The notes below the pieces were generated by a model. That model saw only the letters and a list, made by a program, of their open reading frames with translations, was not told the DNA's origin and did no database searches. 64,000 bases of DNA from Hungatella effluvii (GTDB lineage Bacteria > Bacillota > Clostridia > Lachnospirales > Lachnospiraceae): positions 62,001 to 126,000 of the forward strand of contig NZ_QJKD01000005.1 in the NCBI RefSeq assembly GCF_003201875.1. The letters are read 5' to 3'. Shown in pieces: positions 52,587-61,517 of the stretch; the stretch's first letter is position 1; every line of letters starts with the position of its first letter. The translations under genes and the position numbers were made by a program.

Positions 52587-53975
52587 TTATCTGAATTCAT
52601 TGTCCAACGTTTCCTGGGACTGGGTCAGTGCTTCCTTAATATCCATTCCATCCTCGTAAATGCTGTTGAGCGTTACGTTGCAGAATTCGTTGTTGATGGA
52701 CGGCATCTTCTCATCTGTAAAGCAGGTCAAGAGACCGATACTGTCTTTTACTTCATTTAATACGTCAAATGGATAGGTGGTAAAATACTGTACAAACTGG
52801 TTATCCGGATTCTGTGTCAGCGCCGTGTCGGTCCATACTTCTGTGTTGACCGGGTCAAAGCCTAATACGTTCCAGATTTCCTTACTTGCTTCAGCAGACA
52901 GCTTGATGTATGCCATTACTTCTGCCGCCAGGTCTGCGTGCTCGCCCCCTGCTACAACAGCTGTACCGGTACCGCCGCCGCCGATTGTCTGAACCTTGCT
53001 GTCTTCAAATGCCGGAACTGCTGCGATTGCTACCTTGCCCTTTAAGTCGGTCATGTAGTTGGTGTATCTGGATGTCTGCCAGAAAGGCATAATCTGTGCC
53101 GCATAATCGCCGGAATTATAGAACGGATACGCTTCCTCGTTGTCAGGCTGACCGCCCGGAACGGTTGCAAATGCGCCGGTATTCTGCATTTCCTTTATGT
53201 AGGTCAGCACCTCTACCATCTCGTCGCTGGTGATGTTGACATTGCCGTCAGCGTCTAAGTAATTCCCGCCCTTCTGAGCCAGCATCAGGTTGATCATCCA
53301 CTGCGCGCTCGTCTCGATACATGCAAAATACTTGCCGGTTGCTTCGTAATATTTGACGCCTGCTTCCTTAAAATCATCCCATGTCTTGATACTCTTGTAA
53401 TCAACGCCCGCCGCGTTCATAAGGTCTTCATTATAAAACGCAACCGTGGTACCTACGTGAGTCGGGAATCCGTAGATCTTGCCGTCTTTGGAATAAATGT
53501 CAAGTCTTGACTCAACTACGGTATCTCTGTATGGCTCGATTGCAGAGGTTAAATCCATCAGGCCGATTTTTCCTGTCATAAATGCCGGGAATTTGCCGAG
53601 CTCAATATCCACGATATCCGGTGCGCCTTCGCCTGACTCCAGAGCAAGGGACAGCTTATTGTGCATATCATCGTATGCCATGTTGCTCAATACCAGCTTT
53701 ACTTTCTTGTCCGGGTTCTCTTCATTCCACTTCTCTGCCATGTCCACGTAGAACTGCTGGTGCAGTTCGATGAAGGTCCATACGTTTAAGGTGGTTACGT
53801 CGTCACCCTCTACCGCCATCTCGTTCTTGCCTGCGGATGCAGCTGTGGTAGTCTCTGCTGCCTTCGTATCCTCGGTTTTCGTTCCTGTACTCTCTGTGCT
53901 CTTGGAGCCGCATCCTGCGAGGGCTGAAACCGCCATTGCTGCCGTCAATAAAACTGCTAATACTCGTTTTCTCAT
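52587..53975 (-). CDS. CUT1 ABC transporter solute-binding lipoprotein
   Basis: A 462-residue binding protein. Signal peptide MRKRVLAVLLTAAMAVSA ends in the lipobox LAGC, then a Ser/Thr/Lys/Glu-rich linker to about residue 50. VTTLNVWTFIELHQQFYVDMAEKWNEENP starts the folded part. The ATG at 53975 follows AAGGAGG by 8 nt; the longer frame adds nine residues without a signal. Delivers oligosaccharide to the two permeases. Confidence 0.93.
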   Translation of the reverse strand: MRKRVLAVLLTAAMAVSALAGCGSKSTESTGTKTEDTKAAETTTAASAGKNEMAVEGDDVTTLNVWTFIELHQQFYVDMAEKWNEENPDKKVKLVLSNMAYDDMHNKLSLALESGEGAPDIVDIELGKFPAFMTGKIGLMDLTSAIEPYRDTVVESRLDIYSKDGKIYGFPTHVGTTVAFYNEDLMNAAGVDYKSIKTWDDFKEAGVKYYEATGKYFACIETSAQWMINLMLAQKGGNYLDADGNVNITSDEMVEVLTYIKEMQNTGAFATVPGGQPDNEEAYPFYNSGDYAAQIMPFWQTSRYTNYMTDLKGKVAIAAVPAFEDSKVQTIGGGGTGTAVVAGGEHADLAAEVMAYIKLSAEASKEIWNVLGFDPVNTEVWTDTALTQNPDNQFVQYFTTYPFDVLNEVKDSIGLLTCFTDEKMPSINNEFCNVTLNSIYEDGMDIKEALTQSQETLDNEFR

Positions 53976-54030
53976 AAAAGTTTCCTCCTTATTCTGAATC
54001 ATTTATTCTGATCAGGCGTATTCGCCTGCA

Positions 54031-55959
54031 TCACACATAGTATAATTCTTTCATCCATACGGTCATCTCGCCCGGCGTGCGGTTGCACCACCTGGCGTAT
54101 GGAACCGCCTTCAGCGAAATATCTTCTAACTGCGGCCGTTCTGCGGCGTACAGCTTCTTCTGCAGCGCTCCTGCGGCCAGCCGTTTGCCGTGAACGGAAA
54201 CGCTTACCACGCCGCCTAAAAGATCCGGTTCCCAGGTCTCAGCCGGCGGCTGGGAAGTATCCGCAAAGACTCCGGCCAGATTCGCGCCGTTGTCCGTTTC
54301 TTCCAGACAGTACACGACAGGCCCTTTCTTAATGGCCACTCTTCCCGCGTCAGCCCGTACCATGGGATTGGCCCACACATAGGCGGCCGGCATATTCCAG
54401 GTGAGAATGACCGGATCACTGCCGCTGTCCTCGTCCAGTATGGCGTATCCCGTCTCCTCATGCCACCGGACCGGTCTGCCGTCACGTCCCGTTACTGCAA
54501 AGCCTTCTGCGTATGCGGGAATCCGGAGCGCCAACTCCATCTCCTTCCCGCCTTCTCCGCCTCGTGTAATCTCACACCGGCCTTTCCAGGGCATCTGACT
54601 CTCGATTTTAAGAGAACCGGGGATTCCATCGATCACGGCGCTTACATATAGGTTTACATAAACCCGTTTATCTTCTCGAAATGCGATATAGTGGCCCAGA
54701 CTTGCTAACGTTCTCGCAATGTTGGGCGGACAGCAGGCAACGCCGAACCATTTCTGGCGCACCGGCTTGACGTGTTCCATGGAAGTCCGGTTCATGCAGT
54801 TGTCCGGCCATACCTCCAAGGGATTTACATAGAAGAAGCTCTTTCCGTCCATGGCGATTCCCGCCAGGATGTTGTTGTAAAGCTCCAGCTCTACAGTGTC
54901 CATATAGGAAGCGTCCTTTGTGATTCTCGCCATGCGGCTTCCGAAGAGAGCCAGGCCGATGGACGCGCACGTCTCGGAATAATTCCGGTCGTTCGGCAGG
55001 TCGTAATCGGTTGTGAACCGTTCCAGAATGCCGGAGGAACCGATTCCTCCTGTCAGGTACATTCTCTTTCCGGTCATATTGTCCCAGAGAGTCTTACAGG
55101 CATCCATCAGGGCTTCGTCCCCGTATTCCAACGCCAGATCGGCCATGGCACAGTACATATAGACGGCTCTGACTGCGTGTCCCTCCGCCGTCTTCTGATC
55201 CCGCACCGGCATATGGGACTGGGAGTAGGCCGGGTCATATCCGGAGAACTCAGGAAAGATTCCCCTGCCGCCTCTCTTCTTCTGCTCCTCCAGAAAATAA
55301 TTCGCTCCCACGCCCCGGATATCGATAAAATACTTCGCAAGCTCCAGATACTGCCGTCTGCCGGTCACGCGGTAAAGACGCACCAGTGCCAGTTCGATCT
55401 CCTGGTGGCCGGGATATCCGTGAATCTGATCCGCCTCCGGCCCGAAGGTATCGCAGAGCAGATCAGCCGTTTTACAGACAATCTTTAAAAATTCATCCTT
55501 CCCGGTGGCCTGATAGTAGGCAACAGCGGCTTCTATCATATGGCCCGCGGTGTAGAGTTCGTGCCCCTCCTGGAGATTTTTAAACCGTCCCTCCGGTTCC
55601 TTTATAATAAAGTATGTATCCAGATAACCGTCTTCCTGCTGGGCTCTCCCGATCAGTGCGATCGTCTCATCGGCCAGCCGCTCCAGCTCCTCATCGGGAA
55701 AAGCCTCCAGCGTATACGCCACGGCTTCCAGCCATTTCGCCACGTCCGTATCCTGGAACACGGCTCCCATGAAGTCTCCTTCTTCTTCCCTTGCAGCCAC
55801 TTTAAAATTGTGCAGGCAGTGGCTCGGCTCCGCGTCCTTTACTAAATCGTTTAATATTTTCCACTGATACGGGATAATGCTTTCTCTCACGAGATCAATG
55901 GAAGGTTTCCAGAATTCATCGGTAATTTTCGTATTTCTCAGCGGTATTTCCTGAAACAT
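54031..55959 (-). CDS. Glycoside hydrolase family 127 (beta-L-arabinofuranosidase)
   Basis: A 642-residue (alpha/alpha)6-barrel enzyme with C-terminal beta domains. The GH127 zinc/nucleophile residues are E329-x-C331 (YSETCAS) and C409-C410 (GVACCPPN), matching Glu338, Cys340, Cys417 and Cys418 of HypBA1, in which a Cys is the nucleophile. No signal peptide. First gene of the operon GH127 / binding protein / permeases / GH43. Its promoter lies at 56125-56153 and its leader contains a LacI-type site. Likely releases beta-L-arabinofuranose from imported oligosaccharides. Confidence 0.94.
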   Translation of the reverse strand: MFQEIPLRNTKITDEFWKPSIDLVRESIIPYQWKILNDLVKDAEPSHCLHNFKVAAREEEGDFMGAVFQDTDVAKWLEAVAYTLEAFPDEELERLADETIALIGRAQQEDGYLDTYFIIKEPEGRFKNLQEGHELYTAGHMIEAAVAYYQATGKDEFLKIVCKTADLLCDTFGPEADQIHGYPGHQEIELALVRLYRVTGRRQYLELAKYFIDIRGVGANYFLEEQKKRGGRGIFPEFSGYDPAYSQSHMPVRDQKTAEGHAVRAVYMYCAMADLALEYGDEALMDACKTLWDNMTGKRMYLTGGIGSSGILERFTTDYDLPNDRNYSETCASIGLALFGSRMARITKDASYMDTVELELYNNILAGIAMDGKSFFYVNPLEVWPDNCMNRTSMEHVKPVRQKWFGVACCPPNIARTLASLGHYIAFREDKRVYVNLYVSAVIDGIPGSLKIESQMPWKGRCEITRGGEGGKEMELALRIPAYAEGFAVTGRDGRPVRWHEETGYAILDEDSGSDPVILTWNMPAAYVWANPMVRADAGRVAIKKGPVVYCLEETDNGANLAGVFADTSQPPAETWEPDLLGGVVSVSVHGKRLAAGALQKKLYAAERPQLEDISLKAVPYARWCNRTPGEMTVWMKELYYV

Positions 55960-55985
55960 CTTAGCGTTTCCTCCTTTCTCGTTAT

Positions 55986-55999
55986 ATTAAACGATTAAC
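55986..55999. promoter_or_regulatory. LacI-type operator-like site 1 (GH127 leader)
   Basis: ATTAAACGATTAAC has the CG-centred palindrome TTAAACGATTAA. It lies about 27 bp before the GH127 start codon. Two similar sites are at 56180-56193 and 57502-57515. Confidence 0.6.
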
Positions 56000-56124
56000 A
56001 TAAATGTTATAAAAAAAATACCATTTTTAACGTATGGCATGTTTTTATTGGCTTTTTCTTATCATTTATGCATTAGATATGCTTTTTTTATACTTTCATT
56101 TCACCTTTTTGTTTTATATGTTAG

Positions 56125-56153
56125 ATAATATCACAATAAAATTGCCTTGTAAA
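56125..56153 (-). promoter_or_regulatory. Promoter of the GH127/ABC/GH43 operon
   Basis: Minus strand: TTTACA (56153-56148), 17-bp spacer, TATTAT (56130-56125). It implies a leader of about 160 nt; the leader (55960-56118) is AT-rich with no other clear element besides operator site 1. Confidence 0.65.
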
Positions 56154-56179
56154 GTACTTTTGCGCAATTTTTCCATTTT

Positions 56180-56193
56180 ATTAATCGTTTCAT
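56180..56193. promoter_or_regulatory. LacI-type operator-like site 2 (upstream of GH127 promoter)
   Basis: ATTAATCGTTTCAT, reverse complement ATGAAACGATTAAT, differs from site 1 at only two positions. It lies 26 bp upstream of the -35 box and 194 bp from site 1, a spacing compatible with a repression loop. Confidence 0.6.
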
Positions 56194-56301
56194 ATAGGGC
56201 ATTTTGACTACAAGTATAGGATTTTCCTATGGTTGCAAAAAAGGAAGTACAGTCTGCATGTCCGATATCTCTCGGTTAGCAGATCGTACTTCCTCTCGTT
56301 G

Positions 56302-56388
56302 TCACTCCGGAATCTTTTCTGATGAATTCTTTTCTGATGAATTCTTTCCTGGAGTATTCTTATTTGATGGATTCTATTCTGGTGCATT
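56302..56388 (-). repeat. 15-bp tandem repeats at the 3' end of the lacI-type gene
   Basis: Units of five codons with the pattern AAG AAT xxx xxx GAA run through and beyond the stop codon of the LacI gene. One unit reads TAG AAT instead of AAG AAT, giving the amber stop; the frame continues in register for 23 more codons to a TGA at 56302, encoding KNxxE/G repeats. Confidence 0.8.
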
Positions 56389-57444
56389 CTTCTCAGACAT
56401 ATTCTTTCCAGATATATCCTTCACCGACTTCCGAATCCGCCTGGTGCACTCCACTGCACAGACGGACTCCTCCTCGCTGATCTCCCTGCCTTCCAGCATC
56501 TCAATCATGATTTCGCTGGCCCGGTAGCCGATATCGTGAAGCGGCAGGTCAATGGTTGTCAGCGGCGGATTATAATAACTGGACAGCTCCCGGTTATCGT
56601 AGCCCACCACGGACAGATCCTCGCCCACCGTCATGCCCAACTCCGCCAGCCTGTCGTAGACGCCGCCAGCCATCAGGTCGTTCATGCAGAATACCGCTGT
56701 GATGCCCTTTGCAAGAAGCTTCGTAATGCCCTCATAACCTGACTCCCGATTCCAGTCTCCCTCGGTCACAAAGCCCGGGGAATAGAGGATTCCGCTGTCA
56801 AACAGCGCCTCCTGGTATCCCACCAGTCGGGACTGCGCGTGAATACTGTCCGCTTTTCCCATAATTACGCCGATTCTCGTATGGCCGTTCTCGATTAAGT
56901 ATTTCGTGATCTCGTATGCTCCGTGGCAGTCATCCACCACGACGGAGGGCACCTTCGGCGTCCTGGAATAGCCGTAGGCCATCACCGCCGGTATGGGAAG
57001 ATTCTCCGGAATACATAAGATCGGCCGCTCATGGGCCGCTACATAGATGATACCTTCCACCTGCTTCTGCATCAGTTTTTTAATCTCGCCGCGTACCACC
57101 TCGTAATAGTCGTCCTTGCTGTAGTAGGTATCATTATACTTCTTATAAAGCCTTAAATTGATCAGAAGAATCTGATAATCCACCTGTTCGCACTGTTCCG
57201 TAATTCCATCTATGATATCCGGAATGCTGAATATGGTCATATCCTCGGCGATCACGCCGATGCTTCTCGTTTTCTGCAGCTTCAGATTTTTGGCCACCAC
57301 GTTTGGCGTGTAATTCATCTTCTCAATCATAGCCAACACGTTTTTCCTGGTCGCCGCGCTGGCCCCGGGCTTATCATTCAATATATTCGATACCGTTGCC
57401 ACGGAAACATTGCATGCCTTTGCAATTTCCTTTATGGTTGCCAT
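56374..57444 (-). CDS. LacI-family transcriptional regulator
   Basis: A 356-residue repressor. The HTH and hinge are at residues 1-60 (TIKEIAKACNVSVATVSNILNDKPG ... YTPNVVAKNLKLQKTRSIGVI); the periplasmic-binding-like sensor domain spans about 60-335. The last 20 residues (KNMSEKNAPE) are a low-complexity tail made of 15-bp repeats, ended by a TAG that looks like a point mutation in the repeat. Ribosome site GGGGGG. Operator-like sites with AAACG(A/T)TTAA lie upstream of this gene and on both sides of the GH127 promoter, so it probably controls both operons and itself, released by an arabinose-type sugar. Confidence 0.93.
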   Translation of the reverse strand: MATIKEIAKACNVSVATVSNILNDKPGASAATRKNVLAMIEKMNYTPNVVAKNLKLQKTRSIGVIAEDMTIFSIPDIIDGITEQCEQVDYQILLINLRLYKKYNDTYYSKDDYYEVVRGEIKKLMQKQVEGIIYVAAHERPILCIPENLPIPAVMAYGYSRTPKVPSVVVDDCHGAYEITKYLIENGHTRIGVIMGKADSIHAQSRLVGYQEALFDSGILYSPGFVTEGDWNRESGYEGITKLLAKGITAVFCMNDLMAGGVYDRLAELGMTVGEDLSVVGYDNRELSSYYNPPLTTIDLPLHDIGYRASEIMIEMLEGREISEEESVCAVECTRRIRKSVKDISGKNMSEKNAPE

Positions 57445-57501
57445 TCAATCACCCCCCAAGTCTCTAAAACTATTAATACAGATTTTGGGGGAAATGTCAA
57501 G

Positions 57502-57515
57502 CTGAAACGTTTAAT
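57502..57515. promoter_or_regulatory. LacI-type operator-like site 3 (upstream of lacI)
   Basis: CTGAAACGTTTAAT, with the palindromic core AAACGTTT, overlaps the stop codon of the esterase gene 58 bp before the lacI start. It matches sites 1 and 2 in the AAACG(A/T)TTAA core. Confidence 0.55.
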
Positions 57516-58119
57516 ATATACAAAATCTCTGAATCTCCCGGTCCAGGACCGCGCCGATCCTCTGGTAGCCGGCCCGATTGGGATGAACCCGGTCTTCCAG
57601 GTATAAATTGGCATTATCGCGATGAATTCCGCACAGCCGCCGCATGTCGATGAGCGGGAAGCCCAGCCGCTTGCTGGAGTGCTCCAGCTCCTCGTAGTAA
57701 TCAAGCATGGTGTATCCGTTTTTGTTGGGCAGTTCGTAAGCCTCTCCCGCCTGCGCCATGCCATCCGGACACTCAAACCGGTAGATCGGAGTCACCCAGA
57801 CCAGTTCCGCGGTGGGAGCCGCGGCGCGCAGCCTGTCCACAGCTTCCTTTACCCCATGGGAGAACTCTTCCATCCCGCTTCCCCAGTACCAGTCGTTGCT
57901 GCCGTGCCAGATAAGAAACAGCTCTGCGTCTTTCGGAACCGGATTCTTATCGAGCACCTCCAGCATGCCGACGGGCGTCTTCCGCGTCAGTCCGCTGGAG
58001 CCGACGGCAAAATTATAAACCCTTTCCAGGGAGAGGCTGCTTTTCAGCATGGCCTCATAGCCGCCCTCCCCGTGTGTTCCCGTTGAAATACTGTCGCCGT
58101 AAATCGCTATTGTCTTCAT
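57511..58119 (-). CDS. SGNH/GDSL-family esterase
   Basis: A 202-residue hydrolase. Block I GDSIS carries the nucleophile Ser10, block III HGSND carries the Asn of the oxyanion hole, and block V DRVHPN holds the Asp/His pair. Proteins of this size often remove acetyl groups from carbohydrates. No signal peptide. Encoded 36 nt after the (alpha/alpha)6 glycosidase; probably deacetylates imported glycan fragments. Confidence 0.88.
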   Translation of the reverse strand: MKTIAIYGDSISTGTHGEGGYEAMLKSSLSLERVYNFAVGSSGLTRKTPVGMLEVLDKNPVPKDAELFLIWHGSNDWYWGSGMEEFSHGVKEAVDRLRAAAPTAELVWVTPIYRFECPDGMAQAGEAYELPNKNGYTMLDYYEELEHSSKRLGFPLIDMRRLCGIHRDNANLYLEDRVHPNRAGYQRIGAVLDREIQRFCIY

Positions 58120-58155
58120 AAAATATCACGCCTCATTTGTCATACAAGTCAGAAT

Positions 58156-59805
58156 TTAAAATGTCAGCTTCATGTCGCCCTGCACCATAATCGAGTGCTG
58201 TGCGCCCTGATAGATCAGATTTAACTTGAAGCAGTCCTCTGTATGGATGCTCACCTCAAGGGACCCGCCTGCGTCTGCGGCCTCGAAATCAGCCGTCTTC
58301 CCTGCAAACCAGTACCGCTTGCAGCCCAGAACACCTCCCCGCACCAGATGCTCGGATATCTCCCAACGGACCGTCGTTTCCGTCTCATTCCTGTCGAGGG
58401 ACAGGCCTGCGGCGTACTGGATCAGATAGAGAATCGGAGCGAGGCCGGACCAGCCCACGAAATCCTTGTTGTCTGCATCCCCGCTGGATATCTCATCCGG
58501 CGGATAGTTCTCCCAGATAGTTCCCGTCTGCTCATAGACCTTTGCAATTACATCCAGATGATTGATAGCGATGTCCTTGGCCAGCTTATGGAACCCGTGC
58601 TTCTCCAGTCCGCAGGTGACGAGGGCGTTGGTCGGAGCCCACACGGAGCCTCTCCAGTATCCGCCTCTTGGATCGTATCCCTCTTCGTCCGCAGCCACAA
58701 CCGGAATCCGGTGTACGCGGTTAAAGGTCTCCTTGTCCTCCAGCCATTCGATGAGACGTTTTCCCTGTTTCTCATCTGCCACGCCGGACACCAGTGGGAA
58801 GAAGCCCGCGATCGTCTTGATTCTGGTCTGGCGCTCGCCAAATGTCATATCGTAGTAAAATCCGTCCTGTTCGTTCCACATATAGTGATTGATTTTCTCG
58901 ATCAGAACCGTGCGGTCCTTCACAAGGCCTTCACGCCGTTTATCGTAATCCGGCACCTCGTAGCCCCGTTTTACCAGGACATCCATGATGTCAATCAGAT
59001 TGCCTGCAAACATGGCCATCTCACTGCTGGTATCCACTGCGAGCCCCAGATGCTTGTTTCTCGGCGAGTTATCCATACTCGCCCAGTCCGTAACGTACAA
59101 GCCGTTCTGATGGCGCAGATGGTACTTCATCGCCTCATGATAGTGGTAGAGCGGCTCAAATACCAAGTGAAGACGCGCCGCGTCTCTCGTATGGCAGTAG
59201 CTCTCCCATTCCGCGAAGGCGAGAAGGGGATGGTTTAGATTATCTAAGGTCAGATACGGCTTCCTCTCGATGATGCGGCCCATATTCGGCTTGTACATGT
59301 CCTCATACGGCAGCTTTCCCAATTCTCTTAAGGTACGGAAGCCATAGTGATTCTGGAAATAGGAGTACAGCGGACTGTCAAAGGCGTTGACCCACAGGAG
59401 AAAATCTTTTCCCGTCTCCCGCACCATCTCCCTGGGTATCTCCCCATCATCAAACTGCTTGCAGTAAAAGTTATCCAGGGAACAGATTCCCGGAACGTAA
59501 GGATGAAGAAGATTGCAGAACAGCGTCATAAATACCGTGTCCCAGAGGAAAATATCATCATTAAACGCGGCGTCCACAAAATTGCTCACAAACCCGCTGC
59601 CCTCTGTCGGACGGTGCACGTTGGTATATAAAACCTGAATCGCATACTTGTAGCAGTCCACCCATTCCGGATGGCTGGATACGATAGGAACCGGCAGCCT
59701 GTCCTTTACCTCTTCGTAGCTTAAAAGCGGCGCTCCGTCGTACTCTTTCTTATCAAAATACATTCCCCTGTCAAGGGAATCCAAAAAGCTGTAATCTCTG
59801 TCCAT
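58156..59805 (-). CDS. (alpha/alpha)6-barrel glycosidase (MGH1 / GH63-like)
   Basis: A 549-residue protein of the trehalase/GH63/amylo-alpha-1,6-glucosidase superfamily. FLWDTVFMTLFCNLLHP near residue 90, YVTDWASMDNSPRNKHL near 245 (probable catalytic acid Asp region), YDPRGGYWRGSVWAPTNALV near 385 and ENYPPDEISSG near 435 (catalytic Glu region) are the characteristic barrel-loop motifs. A C-terminal beta part follows. Likely hydrolyses alpha-linked gluco- or manno-oligosaccharides in the cytoplasm; exact family is uncertain. Confidence 0.8.
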   Translation of the reverse strand: MDRDYSFLDSLDRGMYFDKKEYDGAPLLSYEEVKDRLPVPIVSSHPEWVDCYKYAIQVLYTNVHRPTEGSGFVSNFVDAAFNDDIFLWDTVFMTLFCNLLHPYVPGICSLDNFYCKQFDDGEIPREMVRETGKDFLLWVNAFDSPLYSYFQNHYGFRTLRELGKLPYEDMYKPNMGRIIERKPYLTLDNLNHPLLAFAEWESYCHTRDAARLHLVFEPLYHYHEAMKYHLRHQNGLYVTDWASMDNSPRNKHLGLAVDTSSEMAMFAGNLIDIMDVLVKRGYEVPDYDKRREGLVKDRTVLIEKINHYMWNEQDGFYYDMTFGERQTRIKTIAGFFPLVSGVADEKQGKRLIEWLEDKETFNRVHRIPVVAADEEGYDPRGGYWRGSVWAPTNALVTCGLEKHGFHKLAKDIAINHLDVIAKVYEQTGTIWENYPPDEISSGDADNKDFVGWSGLAPILYLIQYAAGLSLDRNETETTVRWEISEHLVRGGVLGCKRYWFAGKTADFEAADAGGSLEVSIHTEDCFKLNLIYQGAQHSIMVQGDMKLTF

Positions 59806-59831
59806 ACCCTGCTTCTCCTCTTTTATAATGG

Positions 59832-61514
59832 TCAGCCGTTAATCTTCATCCACAGATATTCATATGGCTCCAGCGTGACCTCCTGATTCATCTGTTTACC
59901 GGAAAGCAGACCGCTTCCCGCCATTCCTGTCTTCAATTCTACCACATCATCCGATACATTGATAAGTACCAGAATCTGATTTTCTTTCGTCCCCCTCAAG
60001 AGTGCGAACACTTTTCTATCCAGCTTCAGAACCTGCTGCGGACTGTTGGGCGAGAATGCGTCCTCCTGCTTCCGGATCTTTAACATCTGCCTGTATCCGG
60101 CCAGCACCCGGCTTCTTAAGGAATCCGGATCCGAGAGTTCCGCCTTCAGCTGGTCTGCGTCAAGCTTCTCCCTATTAATTCGTCTCTTGATCCCTGATTC
60201 TTCGAAATCCTTATAACAGTTTCTGGATCCCAGAAGGCTGTGGTAATAAATCGCAGGCATTCCCATGACGGAAAGCAGAATACACTGGGAGCCGAGGAAT
60301 TTGCGGACCATTTTCCCCCTATCCGTCTCGTTGCCGGCTATGGCGTCCAGGTAATTGATGTTCAGTTCATACGGGACCATACTGCCGTCGGCCAGGGAAC
60401 GGTAACCTACTTCTCCGCCGCGCTCCATGACCTCGGCCACCATGAGGCGCCGTTCCCCCTCGCTTAAGATGTCTTCCACCGGGCGAAGGCCGATTCCGTC
60501 GTGGGATGCCAGGAAATTAAAGTAGGCAGTCGCTTCCGTGGTCGGTTCCAGCCCCGCCGCCCAGTCCGATAAATGCTCCGCGCTCCCGCTCAAGTAGGAA
60601 TACAGGGTCAGCGGAGGAAGCGGAAACTGGTAAACCAGCCCGGCCTCATCATAGCCGCTGCCAAAGTAGCTGATGTTCTCTTTATGAGGCACATTGGTCT
60701 CTGTTATGATCGTACAGCCCCTTGCGCAGGACTCCAGGACACACCTCATCAGCTTGATCAGCTCATGGGTCTGCGGAAGATGCATGCAGGTCGTCCCCAG
60801 CTCCTTCCAGGCAAAGCCGATGGCGTCAAACCGGATAAACCGCGCGCCCTTCGCTGCATAGAGCAGAAGTACATCGAGAATCTCCATTAAGACTTCCGGG
60901 TCTCTGTAATTTAAATCCAGCTGGTCCTCGCTGAAGGTAGTCCACAGATACTTCATCCCCATGGAAGTTTCAAACTTCGTGAGCAGCGGCTGCGTTCTGG
61001 GCCGGATCACGGTGCTGTAGTCCCCATCGGGATCCGCCTCGATGAAGAATCCCCGGTAGTGCGGATTTCCTGCCGCATACTCTTTAAAGTACCGGCTTGA
61101 CTTAGAGACGTGATTGATCACCGCGTCAAACATCAGATCGTACTGTTTCCCCAGATTCCCGATATCTTCCCAGTCTCCCAGCTCCTGATTGATCTCCTTA
61201 AAATCCGTCACTGAGAATCCGTCGTCCGACGTATAGGGGAACATGGGAAGTAAATGGACCGCGCTCACCGTATCGGAAAGCTCCTCGTTTAAGAATGAGC
61301 GGAGTGTGGCGAGAGGCGCTTCCCCCTCTCTTCTGATTCCGTCACCGTACGTGATCAGCATGACATCTTCCTTGCTCACCCATGGATAAAGCGCCTCTCC
61401 GGAGGTACTCCCCATCTTGAGCTTCCACGATTCCGTCAGTGCTCCTATCCGCTGTTCCAGTTCCTCCCAGCAGTCCGGATATAAATTTTGTAAGTGTTCT
61501 TTTATGCTGTCCAT
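59832..61514 (-). CDS. GH13_18 sucrose-phosphorylase-like enzyme
   Basis: A 560-residue alpha-amylase-family protein. The start (HLLPMFPYTSDDGFSVTDF) is the GH13_18 signature. Catalytic residues are nucleophile D230 (FIRFDAIGF), acid/base E272 (IITETNVPH) and transition-state stabiliser D339 (FLASHDGIG). Members phosphorolyse sucrose, sucrose-6-phosphate, glucosylglycerate or glucosylglycerol to alpha-glucose-1-phosphate, saving ATP; the acceptor cannot be told from motifs. Encoded 4 nt or less from the GH38 gene upstream and 27 nt before the next glycosidase. Confidence 0.88.
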   Translation of the reverse strand: MDSIKEHLQNLYPDCWEELEQRIGALTESWKLKMGSTSGEALYPWVSKEDVMLITYGDGIRREGEAPLATLRSFLNEELSDTVSAVHLLPMFPYTSDDGFSVTDFKEINQELGDWEDIGNLGKQYDLMFDAVINHVSKSSRYFKEYAAGNPHYRGFFIEADPDGDYSTVIRPRTQPLLTKFETSMGMKYLWTTFSEDQLDLNYRDPEVLMEILDVLLLYAAKGARFIRFDAIGFAWKELGTTCMHLPQTHELIKLMRCVLESCARGCTIITETNVPHKENISYFGSGYDEAGLVYQFPLPPLTLYSYLSGSAEHLSDWAAGLEPTTEATAYFNFLASHDGIGLRPVEDILSEGERRLMVAEVMERGGEVGYRSLADGSMVPYELNINYLDAIAGNETDRGKMVRKFLGSQCILLSVMGMPAIYYHSLLGSRNCYKDFEESGIKRRINREKLDADQLKAELSDPDSLRSRVLAGYRQMLKIRKQEDAFSPNSPQQVLKLDRKVFALLRGTKENQILVLINVSDDVVELKTGMAGSGLLSGKQMNQEVTLEPYEYLWMKING

Positions 61515-61517
61515 ATT

